Under the pieces are notes generated by a model. It was given only the letters and a program-made list of their open reading frames with translations, did no database searches and was not told the DNA's origin. The translations under genes were made by a program, and so were the position numbers. A stretch of 64,000 nt of DNA, taken from the NCBI RefSeq assembly GCF_048418805.1, contig NC_132788.1:68957792-69021791 (forward strand). Reading direction: 5' to 3'. Positions 22,050-33,172 of the stretch are shown here, one piece after another. Origin of the DNA: Vulpes vulpes. Its lineage: Eukaryota > Chordata > Mammalia > Carnivora > Canidae. Every line of letters begins with the position of its first letter. Position 1 is the stretch's first letter.

Positions 22050-22345
22050 TGGGCCTCAGCTTACTCATTTGCAGAACGGTGAAGTTTGGTCATATGATCT
22101 CTTCCAGATCTACAATAGCAAATGAATTTATTGACCGCTCAGTGTGTACCAGACACTTTTTAACATGGAAGGCATGCATAAGCTTGAATAATACACATTA
22201 CAAGCTTGGTGATATCACTGTCTCCACGTTAAACATAGGAAACAGTGGTTATGATAACTCACCAAAGATCACACAGCATGTAACTACAGGTTTTGAAGCT
22301 ATGTGCTCTGTTGTTAGAACCTTCTTCTTAATCACTGCATTTTAT
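22050..22345. mobile_element. MIR3-like tail followed by antisense MIR
   Basis: At 22050-22115 the words 'cctcagcttactcatttgcag' and 'gatctcttccag' resemble a sense MIR3 end. From 22115, 'gaccgctcagtgtgtaccagacac', 'aaagatcacacagcatgtaac' and 'ttttgaagctatgtgctctg' form an antisense MIR. Confidence 0.6.
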
Positions 22346-23373
22346 TTCTAAAGCTTTTGCCACAGCTTGTATGCTATATTGCTTGAAGTCCATTTGAACT
22401 GGGAAATGGTATTAACAGAATGTGCTTTTGAAGTGAAATGCTACTGTAGGCTACAAATGCCTCATGAAGTATCTTAACACATTGTAGGCTCCTGACATGA
22501 CAAAATTTCAGATCATTTTACAAAGTAACCTTCCTCTTCCTGGAAGGCTGCCTTTCACTTTAAAGGGTCATGGAATCAGAGTCTAAACCTATATTAACAG
22601 AAATGTGTAAAGAACAATAAATCTGCCTCCTGTGCAGAGATATCGCAGAAAAAGCTAGTATGCAATGGCAATTTCATAAAAACATCATTAGCAGATAAAA
22701 CAGCACTATGAAATCTAGTGGGATTAATGGATGGGCAGTAAATCTGACAGATCTTGAATGAAGAGAATTTGGATTTAATGTCATTTAGAATTTGCCTACA
22801 TAGAAACAGAATCCCTCTGATAAATTATACCAATGTTAAGTGAAGTTTACTCTCCCTCTTTCTAGGAAAGGGACAGACAGAGTGCTCTGTAGGCAACTGT
22901 GTGTTTTTGTTTTTGTTAGGAGAAAGAGAAAGCAAACAAGATGAGAGAAAAACAGAACGAATTGGTTGTTCCATCTTTAGGCTAACTGACCCTAAATAGT
23001 TAATGGCAATGGAAATCCTCTGGTTTTACAAAGGAACAGATTCACTGGTGTTCTTTTAGGGGTAGAGACAGAGCATCTTAAAGACCTCACATAAATTCCC
23101 TTATAGATATCCCCAGTTAAAGAAGGCCGAGTCATTACATGGAATTAGAGATATGAGGCAGGTGCTACACACACACATACAAAGTCAAGGCAGGAAACTC
23201 AACCCTGTATTCTTCTAAGAAAACAATGTTTATTAGCAAAATCCATACAATCAACATCTTAATAGTTTATCATGAATATATTTGGAAATATGTCATTCCT
23301 TACTCATACTATACTTCTGGATGTCCAAAAACATATATTAAGATGCTTTATTAAATAATAGGCATCTTCTCAG
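22346..23373. other. Unassigned interval
   Basis: No repeat was recognised. The block 22600-22850 lacks any transposon signature and could be a conserved element, which cannot be judged from one sequence. Confidence 0.4.
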
Positions 23374-23388
23374 GTTCTCACTATTTGT

Positions 23389-23442
23389 AAAGTTTTTTTT
23401 AAGATTTTATTTATTTATTCATGAGACACACAGAGAGAGAAA
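23389..23442 (-). mobile_element. 5'-truncated Can-SINE tail with TSD (54 bp)
   Basis: Only the tail end is present, reading antisense as a T-run, AAGATTTTATTTATTTATTC, and a few GA units. A perfect 15-bp TSD, GTTCTCACTATTTGT, lies at 23374-23388 and 23443-23457. The tRNA head is absent. Confidence 0.9.
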
Positions 23443-23577
23443 GTTCTCACTATTTGTGACACAGAAGAACACTGCAGAGGCATCAAAATTATATTCATTT
23501 TCCCCATTTCCCATCAGTTTATGGAATTGGAAGAAAAAAATCTATATATTTGTAAGCATATTACTTATAAACACTAA

Positions 23578-24208
23578 CATGAATTATACCATCCCACTTA
23601 GGAAATAGGTGCATATCAGGTATTTACCTCAAAGATACAAATCTGGTGATCTAAAGAGGCACCTGCACCCCAGTGTTTATAACAGCAATGTTCACAATAG
23701 CCAAATCATAGGAGCCCAGATGTCCATCGACAGATGAATGGGTAAAGATGATGTGGTGTTTATATGTATACACACACTGGAATATTACTCAGCCATCAAA
23801 AAAATGAAATATTGCCATTTGCAATGATGTGGATGGAACTAGAGGGTATTATGCTAAGTGAAATAACTCAGAGAAAGATAATTATCATATGGTTTCACTC
23901 ATATGTGGAATTTAAGAAACAAAACATTAGGAGCATAGGGGAAGTGAGGGAAAAATAAAACAAGCTGAAATCAGAGAGGGAGACGAACCATAGGAGACTC
24001 TTAATCATAGGAAACAAACTGAAGGTTGCTAGGGGGAGAAAGGGGGAAGATGAGATAACTGGATGATGGATATTAAGGAGGGCACAGGACGCCATGAACA
24101 CTGGGTCTTAGAGAAGACTGATGAACCACTGAACTCTACCTCTGAAACCAATAATACACTACAGGTTAATTAATTGAGTTTAAATTAAAAAGAAAAAAAG
24201 AAAAAAAG
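23578..24208 (+). mobile_element. L1 3' end, 5'-truncated
   Basis: It carries the ORF2 C-terminal region and 3' UTR of an older carnivore L1: 'caatgttcacaatagccaaat', 'tgtccatcgacagatgaatgg', 'tggaatattactcagccatc', 'gagggtattatgctaagtg', then a (GAAAA)n tail. The flanks TTATAAACACTAA (23565-23577) and CTACAAACACTAA (24209-24221) are a probable TSD. The frame is broken by stops and indels. Confidence 0.88.
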
Positions 24209-24221
24209 CTACAAACACTAA

Positions 24222-25985
24222 ATTTAAAATTTTCCTAAGGAAAAAAGATATATTGATAGATAATTATTTGCAATTATAATTATAAGCACTTCAAGTCAGA
24301 GGTGCATTTCCTATATGTCTTTAGGGCCAATTGTGTTTTGCATAACAAGTTCTGAGGGGATGTCTGTTTTGGAGTTTTGTTAAGAGGCAGTTCATATGGA
24401 ATTAAGTCCACAATTCAGTGTTTGGTTACTCATAATGAGTAACTAAACAGAAGAAAACTCCCAAAGTTTGTATTTTAATAACTTGACTACGGTAAAACAT
24501 TATAGATGATATTAACATACATCTAATTCATTGGGCCATACAAAATGTAAATCAATAAGAGAAAATTTTATATACTTCCTCTGACTCCTTCCTGCTCTCA
24601 CTGCTAGCCAAGTGCATCTCTACTGAGCAGACTTTATAGCATTTCTACTCTAATTAGACTCTATCAATTTCCTCCCACAGTGAAATGACCTTGAAACATA
24701 GAAAGCTTTCATTGCTAGCTTAAAAAATGCTTTCTTGTGAGATTTCAAGCCTTTCTTCATTTCTCAGACCTAACATCTTTCCAGCAAGGGCATTCTTAAG
24801 AATACTCTTTGGAATGAATAAGCCATAAATAAACATGTCTAACTTCCACCTCTTAAAAAATTAGAATTTCTGAGAAAAATGTTGTTTTTTATCTGAACAC
24901 TGGATATTTTTGAGAGGGAGCCAGGGGGTAGTTATTATTTTGTCTGCTCTGATTGACCTAATCTAAATTCTCTCAAAACTGATAAGCACAAATAGAGATC
25001 AGACATATTATAAAATGTTGGTTTGAAATGAAATCTGCATTTAAAACCATGGTGGAGATAGTATGACCTCAGCGAATCTAAAGACTAAGATTGATTACAG
25101 ATTCTTTGTAAGTTTCTTAACTCCTGGAAGAATACATTTGTTTTTCAGAAATACAGTATTGTGCTTTGTTGCTAGAGAGACTAACTTTAAAATTCTAAGA
25201 GTTGTAAAAGCCAAATGTCCTCTTGTCTTCAAAAGAAATTCAAAATAGATTATTTTCAAGGAATAATTTAAAGAAAACATCCTACATTGTCAAATCTATT
25301 TTTTCTGAAATATATAATTTTTGTGTTCCTTTGTAAGACAGTAAAATAAAATGAGACTGAAAATCTGTTGTATTTATTCATACAAGTATACAATTATTGA
25401 TTAACTTATCAAAACATAGGTGATTGAAAAGCAGACCTTGCTTTGGTTTTATATGACAGTATATGAATATAAGAAATAGTTCTTTCAAAAGAGAACAACA
25501 AAATCTTGTTCCCATTTTTCAAAAAGGGACAATGCCATTTTGTTCCCCCACTGGATACACACTAACATGAAGATCATGTGCTTTTGCTGGAACAAGTAAT
25601 TGAGAAAGAGTTCTCAGTACAGCTTGACACAGGTCCTTGAATTTGAGACCAACAAATGGAAACAGATTGACATCTGCTCTTGGTCAAAAGATTCCAGAAA
25701 GCAAAACAAAATACTGGAGTAATTTGTTCCAGCAGGGATATGAAAAGGCCCTGTGTGCCTAGGACTGGAAAGGGAATGAAACCCATCACGTCCCAAATTT
25801 CGTAGGCATTTGGAAGGTATGGGAGGAATATCTTAGGTGGCTCCAGCGATTCCATGAAAGTTAAGTGATGAGGAAGACCCAGGCATAATGGGAAAGGTGG
25901 AGAGAAAGTACTAATGTTGAGGCTAAAGGGAGACATGCCTGCCCATTTCAGAACACCCTGTGTGGTGGATAAAACCAGGAGAAGC
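24222..25985. other. Unassigned interval
   Basis: About 1.8 kb without a named repeat. The minus-strand open frame at 25574-25936 (120 codons) lacks any recognisable motif and is not called a gene. Confidence 0.45.
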
Positions 25986-26000
25986 TAAAGGCTGTGTGTG

Positions 26001-26001
<1 letters not shown>

Positions 26002-26046
<45 letters not shown>
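26002..26046. repeat. (AC)n microsatellite, about 22 units
   Basis: An uninterrupted dinucleotide array, long enough to be length-variable. Confidence 0.98.
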
Positions 26047-26047
<1 letters not shown>

Positions 26048-26440
26048 TTGCAGATGCTACCACTTTAGATGGAAACAGAACTAGAGAAAAGCCTCTTTAC
26101 CACTGACCAGAGTCTCCATGTAAATTAACAATATCATTAACAGGAGACACTCCATGCTCCTACATACTATTTCTTGTCTAAGAAGATAACATATCTTTAA
26201 CCATCTTTTTAAGATAACAAAATATGAGAACTACCAGGAAGCTTAGAAATAATTTGACTTCGCTTTTTCCTGAATGCCTTACATGTAAAGGTTTTGGATT
26301 ACAAGATGTAGTAACTGTTTCAAAAAACAAAATAGTTACATTTCTGTAATCAAATAATTCCATTAAACTGTGGATAAACAAAGCTAAAAGGCATTCTTAA
26401 ATTATTAATTAAAAATTTTTTTTACTAACATGCTACTATG
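26047..26440. other. Unassigned AT-rich DNA
   Basis: Nothing recognised; no coding frame of note. Confidence 0.5.
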
Positions 26441-26444
26441 AATT

Positions 26445-26615
26445 GGGATCCTCCAAAGTACTGATTATTAAACTGTAACGTACACAAGAATCCCCTGAAG
26501 ATTTTGTAAAAGTGAACTCATATAGGATGGAGCCTGGGATCATGCATTTCTAACAAATGACCAGGTTATGCTGATCCAGTGTCTGGGAGCTACATTCTGA
26601 GCACCAAAGCTCAGA
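26445..26615. mobile_element. MER5/MER20-like hAT remnant
   Basis: Landmarks are 'cacaagaatcccctgaagattttgtaaaa', 'gcatttctaacaaatgaccaggttatgctgatcc' and 'gtctgggagctacattctgag', the layout of a short non-autonomous Charlie element. Confidence 0.65.
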
Positions 26616-27227
26616 GGGTATTGAATGCAACGGTTATCTATTAATCACCATTTCCCAAATTAAGTTCATCACAAAACTCCTTATAATTATTTTTGTGAAC
26701 AGTAAGGTTCCCTAGAATGCAATCTGGAAAATATCCATAAATCTAATCTCCTGGTTAAAGCAGAACCTAGTAAATCTCTTTTACACCATGTCTGGTGAGG
26801 TTGTAAGTTTGGGTCTAATTCTGGAGAACATATTTTAATTTCCAGTTAGTAGAATCTGGATGAATGAGGTGTTCTGTATAGTTAACTAAAGATAGGTCAA
26901 CAAGAAACATTACAAGGTTAGAGTGAAAATTTTATATTTTATATTTTAAGTAGGTATTTTATTTTTTATCAAATAGGAAAGAGTTAAGCTCTGTTGAGGG
27001 CTCATTCTTTTCTCTGATGGAAAATAAATAACTAGTATTCCTCAGGGCAGAAACTAAACTCTAACAAGGAGAAAGAAAGGACATGCTCCTACTTTCTCAT
27101 CTATGTAGGCATTCTGATTGATCCCTGGGGACTTTGCTTCATCTGGGCAACTTTAATTGGCCTCACTTGGAAATTCTTTTCTCTTCACCTGGAAAAGAAG
27201 TCAGATCTTAAAAAAAGAGAGACAAAA
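26616..27227. other. Unassigned AT-rich DNA
   Basis: No gene or named transposon was seen. Confidence 0.5.
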
Positions 27228-27340
27228 CTTTTTTTTTTAAAGGAAAAAGGAAATAAAAAGGGAGTGAGAGAGAGAGTGTGTGGAAAAAAGAAAGGGCAAA
27301 GGAGAGGAAGGAAGAGAGATAGAAAGAGAGAAAGTATAGT
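27228..27340 (+). repeat. Purine-rich tract
   Basis: After a short T-run, about 100 bp are nearly all A and G with GA, GAAA and GGAA words, broken by one GTGTGTGG. This is low-complexity purine DNA. Confidence 0.8.
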
Positions 27341-27571
27341 ATGATTGTCGTTTTCCTTAGGGAATGTGTACAGCTTCCTGATTCTCCAGAATTAAAGATA
27401 AAGGATTATCTTAGGTTGTCTCAGAAAGACTTAAAAAAAAAAAAAACATTAATAAAAGGTGGGAGAAGAGGATTATATATTTGGCCTTGTTAATGATGGG
27501 TATTCTCTTCTGTATTTTATGGTTTTAGCATCTACATTAGATATATTTTTTCAAAGAATCCCTCTGCTCTT

Positions 27572-27615
27572 TACTATTAAGTAGAGCACTACTACTACTC
27601 TACTATTAAGTAGAG
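27572..27615. repeat. Short duplication
   Basis: TACTATTAAGTAGAG occurs at 27572-27586 and 27601-27615, separated by 14 bp rich in ACT. Replication slippage is the likely cause. Confidence 0.8.
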
Positions 27616-27698
27616 TCTTTGTAAAGACCCTTAGGTTCTAAGCTGAAATCCCTTGGCCTCACTGACTCTTCATTTGTACTTTTAATGCCAAAAAAAAC

Positions 27699-27716
27699 GG
27701 GGGGTGGGTGGGTGGG
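27699..27716 (+). other. G-quadruplex motif with single-base loops
   Basis: GGGGGGTGGGTGGGTGGG has four G-runs joined by single-T loops, the class generally regarded as the most stable. It stands alone in AT-rich DNA, 116 bp before a MER5A-like element. Confidence 0.9.
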
Positions 27717-27831
27717 ATGAGCATTAGAAAGAAGTGATCAAGTAGCCATTCTTAGACTCTGTTGATGAGTTTTTTGCAGAAGGCAAATAAATGTGATTAC
27801 TTATGAAAAATCTACTGTCCAAAGCACGGAT

Positions 27832-27990
27832 TCTCAACTCTGGGTGCAGAATAGAATCACCTGGAAAGTGTTTAAATTCATGATGCTCAGGCCACACATG
27901 ACTTATTAAATCAGAATCTCTGAGTGCGGACCCCAGGCATCAGTGTTTTTTTAAGCCTTCCTGTCCCAATATTATTGCATAATCAAGGAG
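27832..27990. mobile_element. MER5A-like hAT remnant
   Basis: The order is clear: 'gattctcaactctgggtgcag', 'tagaatcacctggaaag', 'aaatcagaatctctgagtg' and 'caggcatcagtgttttttta'. Confidence 0.75.
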
Positions 27991-28126
27991 AACAACTGGG
28001 AAAGAGATAATATAATTGTATCAGCTATGTATATAAAGCATATAATAGTGTTAACCATCATTGCAAGGACTTTACATAAATTATTTTGCTGGATCCCTCA
28101 AAAGTAGCTTATAAGATACTTATCTT

Positions 28127-28584
28127 TGTTGTGCTGAAGATCGCGAATCCGAGAAACCACCAAGGAGCCGACACCGATGCAAACACAGGAGGGTTTATTT
28201 GCAAGCTCGAGCTTGGGTCCAAGTGTACCTGACACAGAGGAGCAGGGACTTGGACCCCGAGGTGGGTTTCAGCTTAGTTTTAAGGGCTGGTCTCGGGGAC
28301 CTCCAGAAGGGGTGGAGCAATTCCTCAAGTTCTGTTTACATTCTGATATGGGGCCTTCAAGGGCTTTGAGCTCTGTTCTTATTCTACTAGGGGCTTCCTG
28401 CCACTGGCTTGGGCTCTGTTTTTATTCTAATATGGGGCTTTCTAGGACGTTAAGCTGCAAGCTGTTTTCTTCCTGTAACTGAAGTAAGGTCAAGTTCAGC
28501 TCTTCTTCACAGGGGCCTGGGATGGCTGTACTGTGCTAACGCTGAACTTAAAGTGGAATGGCCTTAATTTTCTCGGCCTCCACA
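28127..28584 (-). mobile_element. Solo retroviral LTR (class I-like ERV), 458 bp
   Basis: Read on the minus strand it begins TGTGGAGGCC and ends CAGCACAACA, giving TG...CA termini. A perfect 5-bp TSD, ATCTT, lies at 28122-28126 and 28585-28589. An AATAAA signal is at 28194-28199 (minus) and a TTAAAA-type TATA candidate at 28278-28284. Three direct repeats of 41-43 bp occupy 28332-28456, in U3. No gag, pol or env lies beside it, so it is the product of recombination between two LTRs. It looks like a carnivore ERV LTR, but class is inferred and 5-bp TSDs also occur in ERVL. Confidence 0.88.
28332..28456 (-). repeat. Triplicated U3 repeats inside the LTR
   Basis: Units are 28332-28372, 28373-28415 and 28416-28456. 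Each starts CTGTT, continues with ATTCT and GGGGC, and ends near GCT. Tandem U3 repeats often hold enhancer sites in class I retroviruses; function here is not shown. Confidence 0.85.
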
Positions 28585-28794
28585 ATCTTCATTTTAGAAA
28601 TTACAAACAGAGGCTGAAAAGAGTTAAATCATGTTTCTAAGTTTACACACTTAGCAAACAAGGGTGTGTCTTATGAAAAGTCTTCAGCTATTACTGTGAC
28701 ATTGATCCCATAACCAGAGATTCTATATGGAAAATTAAATTAGCTAAAGTGTCATTTTAATACTTAAATGATACCAAGTTTGTATGATCTTAAT

Positions 28795-28955
28795 TTTTTA
28801 AAATTTCCTATTCACGAGAGACACAGGAAGAGAGACAGAGACATAGGCAGGCTCCCTGCAGGGGGATTCTGATGTGGGATTCAATCCCAGAAACCCGGGA
28901 TCATCCCCTGAGCTGAAGGCAGATGCTCAATCACTGAGCCATCCAGGTGTCCCCC
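28795..28955 (-). mobile_element. Can-SINE, antisense
   Basis: The T-rich tail end, GA region and antisense head ('cactgagccatccaggtgtccccc') are visible. A perfect 19-bp TSD, AAGTTTGTATGATCTTAAT, lies at 28776-28794 and 28956-28974. Confidence 0.94.
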
Positions 28956-28974
28956 AAGTTTGTATGATCTTAAT

Positions 28975-30679
28975 GTTAGTTCATCACTGACTATTTTCCT
29001 ATATTCCTTCTCCCCAACCTTATTCATTAAATACTTTCTTTAAACTTTACAGAAAAATAGTGGCTAAAATATAAATTTTGTACATTGTCAAAGACATTTC
29101 TTTAGCCTAGTGATGAACTGAAAGGAATTTTAAAAAATTGATATCAAACCACAAAACTTCATCTCTAATTTTAATTGTTTGAAAATGAGCACCAGAGAAG
29201 AATATCAGTATTTATCCTGAAGTGTTAGCATATTTGAAATACCCTGAAATATCCAGTCTCTGTGCAATTTCTGTGATTAAAGAAAATTCATTCTATTTTA
29301 CCAGGGTTTTAAAATGTAAATGGTCTCTTCTAAAAACCCAAGCAATATTAGCAATATTAGCTTTTGGCTATCCCCTCTAGTATCCTCTAGTGTTTTGTTT
29401 TGCAGTCAATTTGTTGTTCAAGTTGTTAACTGACTTTGTTATAAAACTCAGAGCGAACCTCTGCCATCCATCTATTTAAAGACTTAAGGAAAAAGGAAGA
29501 TACTCCTGAAGTGAACACATTTAGCCAGTGATAGCAGCTCCTGTTGTTTAAACTAGTGTTAACATTACCTTAGCCCTAGGGCAGCAGCGGTAGTCAGCGT
29601 GGCAGCTAATTGCCTGATTTTAGTTTATGCACCTGTTTATTTACAAACTCCATGGCCATGTAGGGGGGGACACGGGATGGTGACTAGAAGTGTGCCAGGA
29701 GTGAATTTTCCCTTTTGGCTTCCTCAACTGTTTTTTTCTTTCCTGCTGTTAGCTACTTCATCATCAACCTGGATTCCAAGCCCAACGACTTAGCAGGTAT
29801 TCACTTAACATTTGGCCCTGGCCTTGATCTGCCTTGGCCAAAGGGTTCAGTTGTGAGAAATAATGGCCAAGACATGTATCAAAGTTGTTTTTAAGCTACC
29901 TTAAACAAAACCCCATTTGCTAAGAGTTGAAATACACCTGTGTTGAAAATAGGGATTCTTCACCACTACATTATACACCTTCTGCCATAGGGTTCTGCTG
30001 AGCATCCCTGAACCTTTTTCTCTGTGGCTGACTAGTGACTGAAGGAGAGAAAGGTAATGGGATAACCCCATTATCAAGCATGGATGAATAACTGAAACCC
30101 TGGTACATTTCCTAAGGAAAAAAGAAAACAGTTTCGGAAGGTACAGAAGTCAACCAGTAGGTCCACCTGACTGCATTTTCCTACAGTCCTGGACCCTGGG
30201 TGAGAACATCAACCGAAAGGCTTCACAAATGTGTGACACGTGCAGTTGCGCAGGATCCTCACAAGCTTAATGTCCTGCTGCAGCCATCTTGAAATTCTTA
30301 ATAACTTTTGAGCAAGGGGCCCTACATTTTCACTTTGCACGGGTCCCAAAATCATATAGCTGAGTACAAAGAGCGCTAAACTATCTCTGGAATAATTCAC
30401 AGATACAGTGTCAGTTCACTCAGGTTTCAACACTGTTGGTCCTTATAAGAGTGAGTGGAACAGATGGCACAGGAGGTAGAAAAAAATAAAAACAGAAACA
30501 AATACATCCTTGCTACCACTGACCTATCTGATGCCTATGTTCACATTCGGGTTCTGAAGGTCGGATGGTGGTATTATTGTGCACAACACTGCAAATGTGT
30601 CAGTCTTGAGGTCATGTCAGTCTAAATTTAGAAACTGAATATCATCGAATTGGGTATCTTTTGCCAAAAGGAGTGATGA
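28975..30679. other. Largely unassigned interval
   Basis: No gene is established. At about 30270-30400 the words 'gcagccatcttgaaattcttaataacttttgagcaaggggcc' recall an old interspersed repeat that I cannot name. A possible 44-bp microexon (29753-29796) is discussed in the findings. Confidence 0.4.
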
Positions 30680-31030
30680 CCCTCAGGCTTCCCTAGTTTT
30701 TTTCCTATTACCCCTAGACCCTTTCAGCTTCCCACTGGGGTCCCCCAGAGCCCTCAAACTCCCCAGACCCTCCTTCCATTGACCCAATGCTCTGGAGTAC
30801 TTACAGAACCTCTAGATTCATCCTCTTCCCCCACAGGCTCCCTCAGGCTCTCTAAGGCTCACTCAGGACCCTCCAGGCTCCTGTAGCCTCCTTCATAGCT
30901 GCTCAGCTCCCCACTGTCTACCCCAAGTTCCCTGAAGGCTGCAAAATTTCTTCAGTCTTCTCTGGGCCCCAGGAGCCCCAGCCCCTCAGCACCTCCTACT
31001 GTTTGGTGCCCCAGGCTCTCTTCCTATATG
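30680..31030. repeat. C-rich degenerate minisatellite-like block
   Basis: Words such as CCCTCAGGCTCC, TCTCTAAGGCTC and CTCCAGGCTCC recur at loose 10-14 bp spacing. C and T greatly exceed G and A over about 350 bp, in contrast to AT-rich flanks. This is a decayed tandem repeat or an unnamed element. Confidence 0.55.
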
Positions 31031-32088
31031 AAACTCAATAGATTGTCTCCAGGTGAGGTGTCCCAGGTAGGGCAGGGAAGTCCTTCGACTTATTAACAAG
31101 GGAATGACTACTGACAGCTTCCTGTTTCCCCCAAGAGTTGTTGACTGTGGAGGAGGACAGTTAAAAAGAAAGGGTCACCATTTCTTAGGGCTTATTTAGG
31201 CTTGGGATATGGAACAAAAAAGGTTAGGGGGCTGTTGAAGAATTATGGGCTTTCAGATGCAATATGGGCTCATTGTTGCCCAGATGGGATGTGTTTTTTT
31301 GAATCCCCAGGAGATCTTTCTCATGGAACAAGGTGTTGAGGAGTTGGGGATGGAAGAGGATCTGGTCAGAAAATCTTCAAGAGACCTATATTTAGACTTT
31401 TGATATTTTTTTCCCAAACATTTTGTCAATTATGGCTATGTTAATATGTTTAACACAAACACTTAAATACAGCTTAATTGCTGTGACCCAAATTTGTCAT
31501 TTCTTCATTTATAAAGATCTGCTGGAAACCTCAAAGTTGGAAACTGCAGAATTTTTTGGCCATTCTCCACATCTGAGGGACTCCTTCAGCAAATTCCAGT
31601 GCTTAATTACCACTAACTTACCTGTAAGAGCACCAGCTCTCTCCACTCACTCATTTAGTCTTCCTTTCAGCAGAGAAGTCCTGAGAACACATTGTCAGCA
31701 ACAGTGATAAGGACAAGAAAGGGTGCTGTCATCTTTCCACACATGGCACTGTGGTTGAGACATGCAGTTAGATGCTGTATTGAGAATGATGATAAGGGGT
31801 GCACAGGGCTTGCTGGGAGCACTTAGGAAGGCCAACCCAGATTTGGGGTATCACAGAAAGAAAGGGATGCCAACTGAGTCTGAGATCTGAAGTCTGAGAG
31901 CTTCCTGGTGGAATAGAGTGGGACAATAACAAGTGAGAGAAAAAGACTCTGCATGATTCATAGTCAAGAGAGAGCATCACACTTTCATAAGATGAATTGT
32001 TCATTATACCTTGACCTTGGATATTGGTTGGTTGCGAGGTGAGAAAAAATTGGGATAGGGTGTCATATGGCTTTATTTGAGGCCAATA
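31031..32088. other. Unassigned interval
   Basis: Base composition is mixed and no repeat was recognised. The open frames (31423-31707 and 31768-32004 on the minus strand) lack motifs. Confidence 0.45.
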
Positions 32089-32101
32089 CCAAATGTATTT
32101 C

Positions 32102-32135
32102 CTTTTTTTAAAAATTTTTATTTATTTATGACCGT

Positions 32136-32167
<32 letters not shown>

Positions 32168-32299
32168 AGTAGAGACATAGGCAGAGGGAGAAGCAGGCTC
32201 CATACACCGGGAGCCCGACGTGGGATTCGATCCTGGGTCTCCAGGATCACGCCCTGGGCCAAAGGCAGGGGCTAAACCACTGCGCCACCCAGGGATACC
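32102..32299 (-). mobile_element. SINEC_Cf-type Can-SINE, antisense
   Basis: The element is close to the young consensus, with a CA/GA stretch and antisense head 'ccactgcgccacccagggatacc'. The 13-bp TSD CCAAATGTATTTC lies at 32089-32101 and 32300-32312. Confidence 0.95.
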
Positions 32300-32312
32300 C
32301 CAAATGTATTTC

Positions 32313-33156
32313 ATTTTAAGCCGGGAAATGAAAATAATCTCGACCCTTCAGCAACCAACTCTGGACTCAGAATCCTAATTGTAAAGATTAACAACCATGA
32401 AATAATAAAGTGGGCTATTTTTACCCGATCATTCGTAGAGTCATACTGCATGCCTGCTTGGGGATAGAAACGATGCTAACTGTTGGAGGATCACAATGAT
32501 GAGCAAAGAAGTCTTGCCTCCCACCCTCATGCTATTGCAATGCAGGTAGCTTCTGGGCCAAGTAACAATGGAAGAAAATTGAAGCCCTCTCAATGTCTTA
32601 GTGTTGATTGCCCCAACTGGCTGTTAGTAGCCAATTTTGCTCCTCTCTATTGGACAGATCAATGGAAACCAGAACTTCTGCCTTAGTTACCGTAGTTCAG
32701 AATAAACCGAAGAACAAATGGCATTCCCTGCTGCCTTTTTCAGTCTAAAGAAAAATTTCCAGTGCTGGAGAACAGCTAAATGATTCCTTTTGTGTTTGTC
32801 TGATTGTGGACAGCAGTGACCAAAGCTGTGAAATCAAGCCAGGGGGAAAGAGGCAGACTCACCAGTGGACTAACAAAACATTCGCAGTGGGTGCAGATCA
32901 CATGGCATATTTTCAGCACGAAATGAAATCCTTATATCCCACCCAATAGGGAATTTTATCTAATTCCTGAAGTGTTCGGTCTCTCATTTTCTTTGATCAA
33001 ACTTTGACAATTTAACTTTGGTAGAAGGATACTTGCTACCCTCTGGTTTTTTTCAAAATATACTTCTCCTCGGGTCACTAATTGAAAAGGATCACTGGAT
33101 ATACAACAATTTTTCTATACTTGTATGGATTTTTACTGTAGTTATAACTATTCATT
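32313..33156. other. Unassigned interval
   Basis: No repeat was named. The open frame at 32483-32686 is unremarkable. Confidence 0.45.
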
Positions 33157-33172
33157 AAAATACACCAACTTA

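Larger units (their letters stand above)
28040..28670 (-). mobile_element. MIR remnant split by a solo LTR
   Basis: The left part at 28040-28126 ('ttgcaaggactttacataaattattt') and the right part at 28590-28670 ('cattttagaaattacaaacagaggctg', 'ttagcaaacaagg') read as one antisense MIR interrupted at 28127-28584. Confidence 0.6.

Noticed and set aside
25574..25936. Minus-strand open frame of 120 codons
   Set aside because: No domain, no splice context and no codon pattern that stands out. Length alone is weak evidence in 64 kb.
28177..28482. Plus-strand open frame of 101 codons
   Set aside because: It reads the solo LTR in antisense; apparent repeats in the peptide are the U3 repeats.
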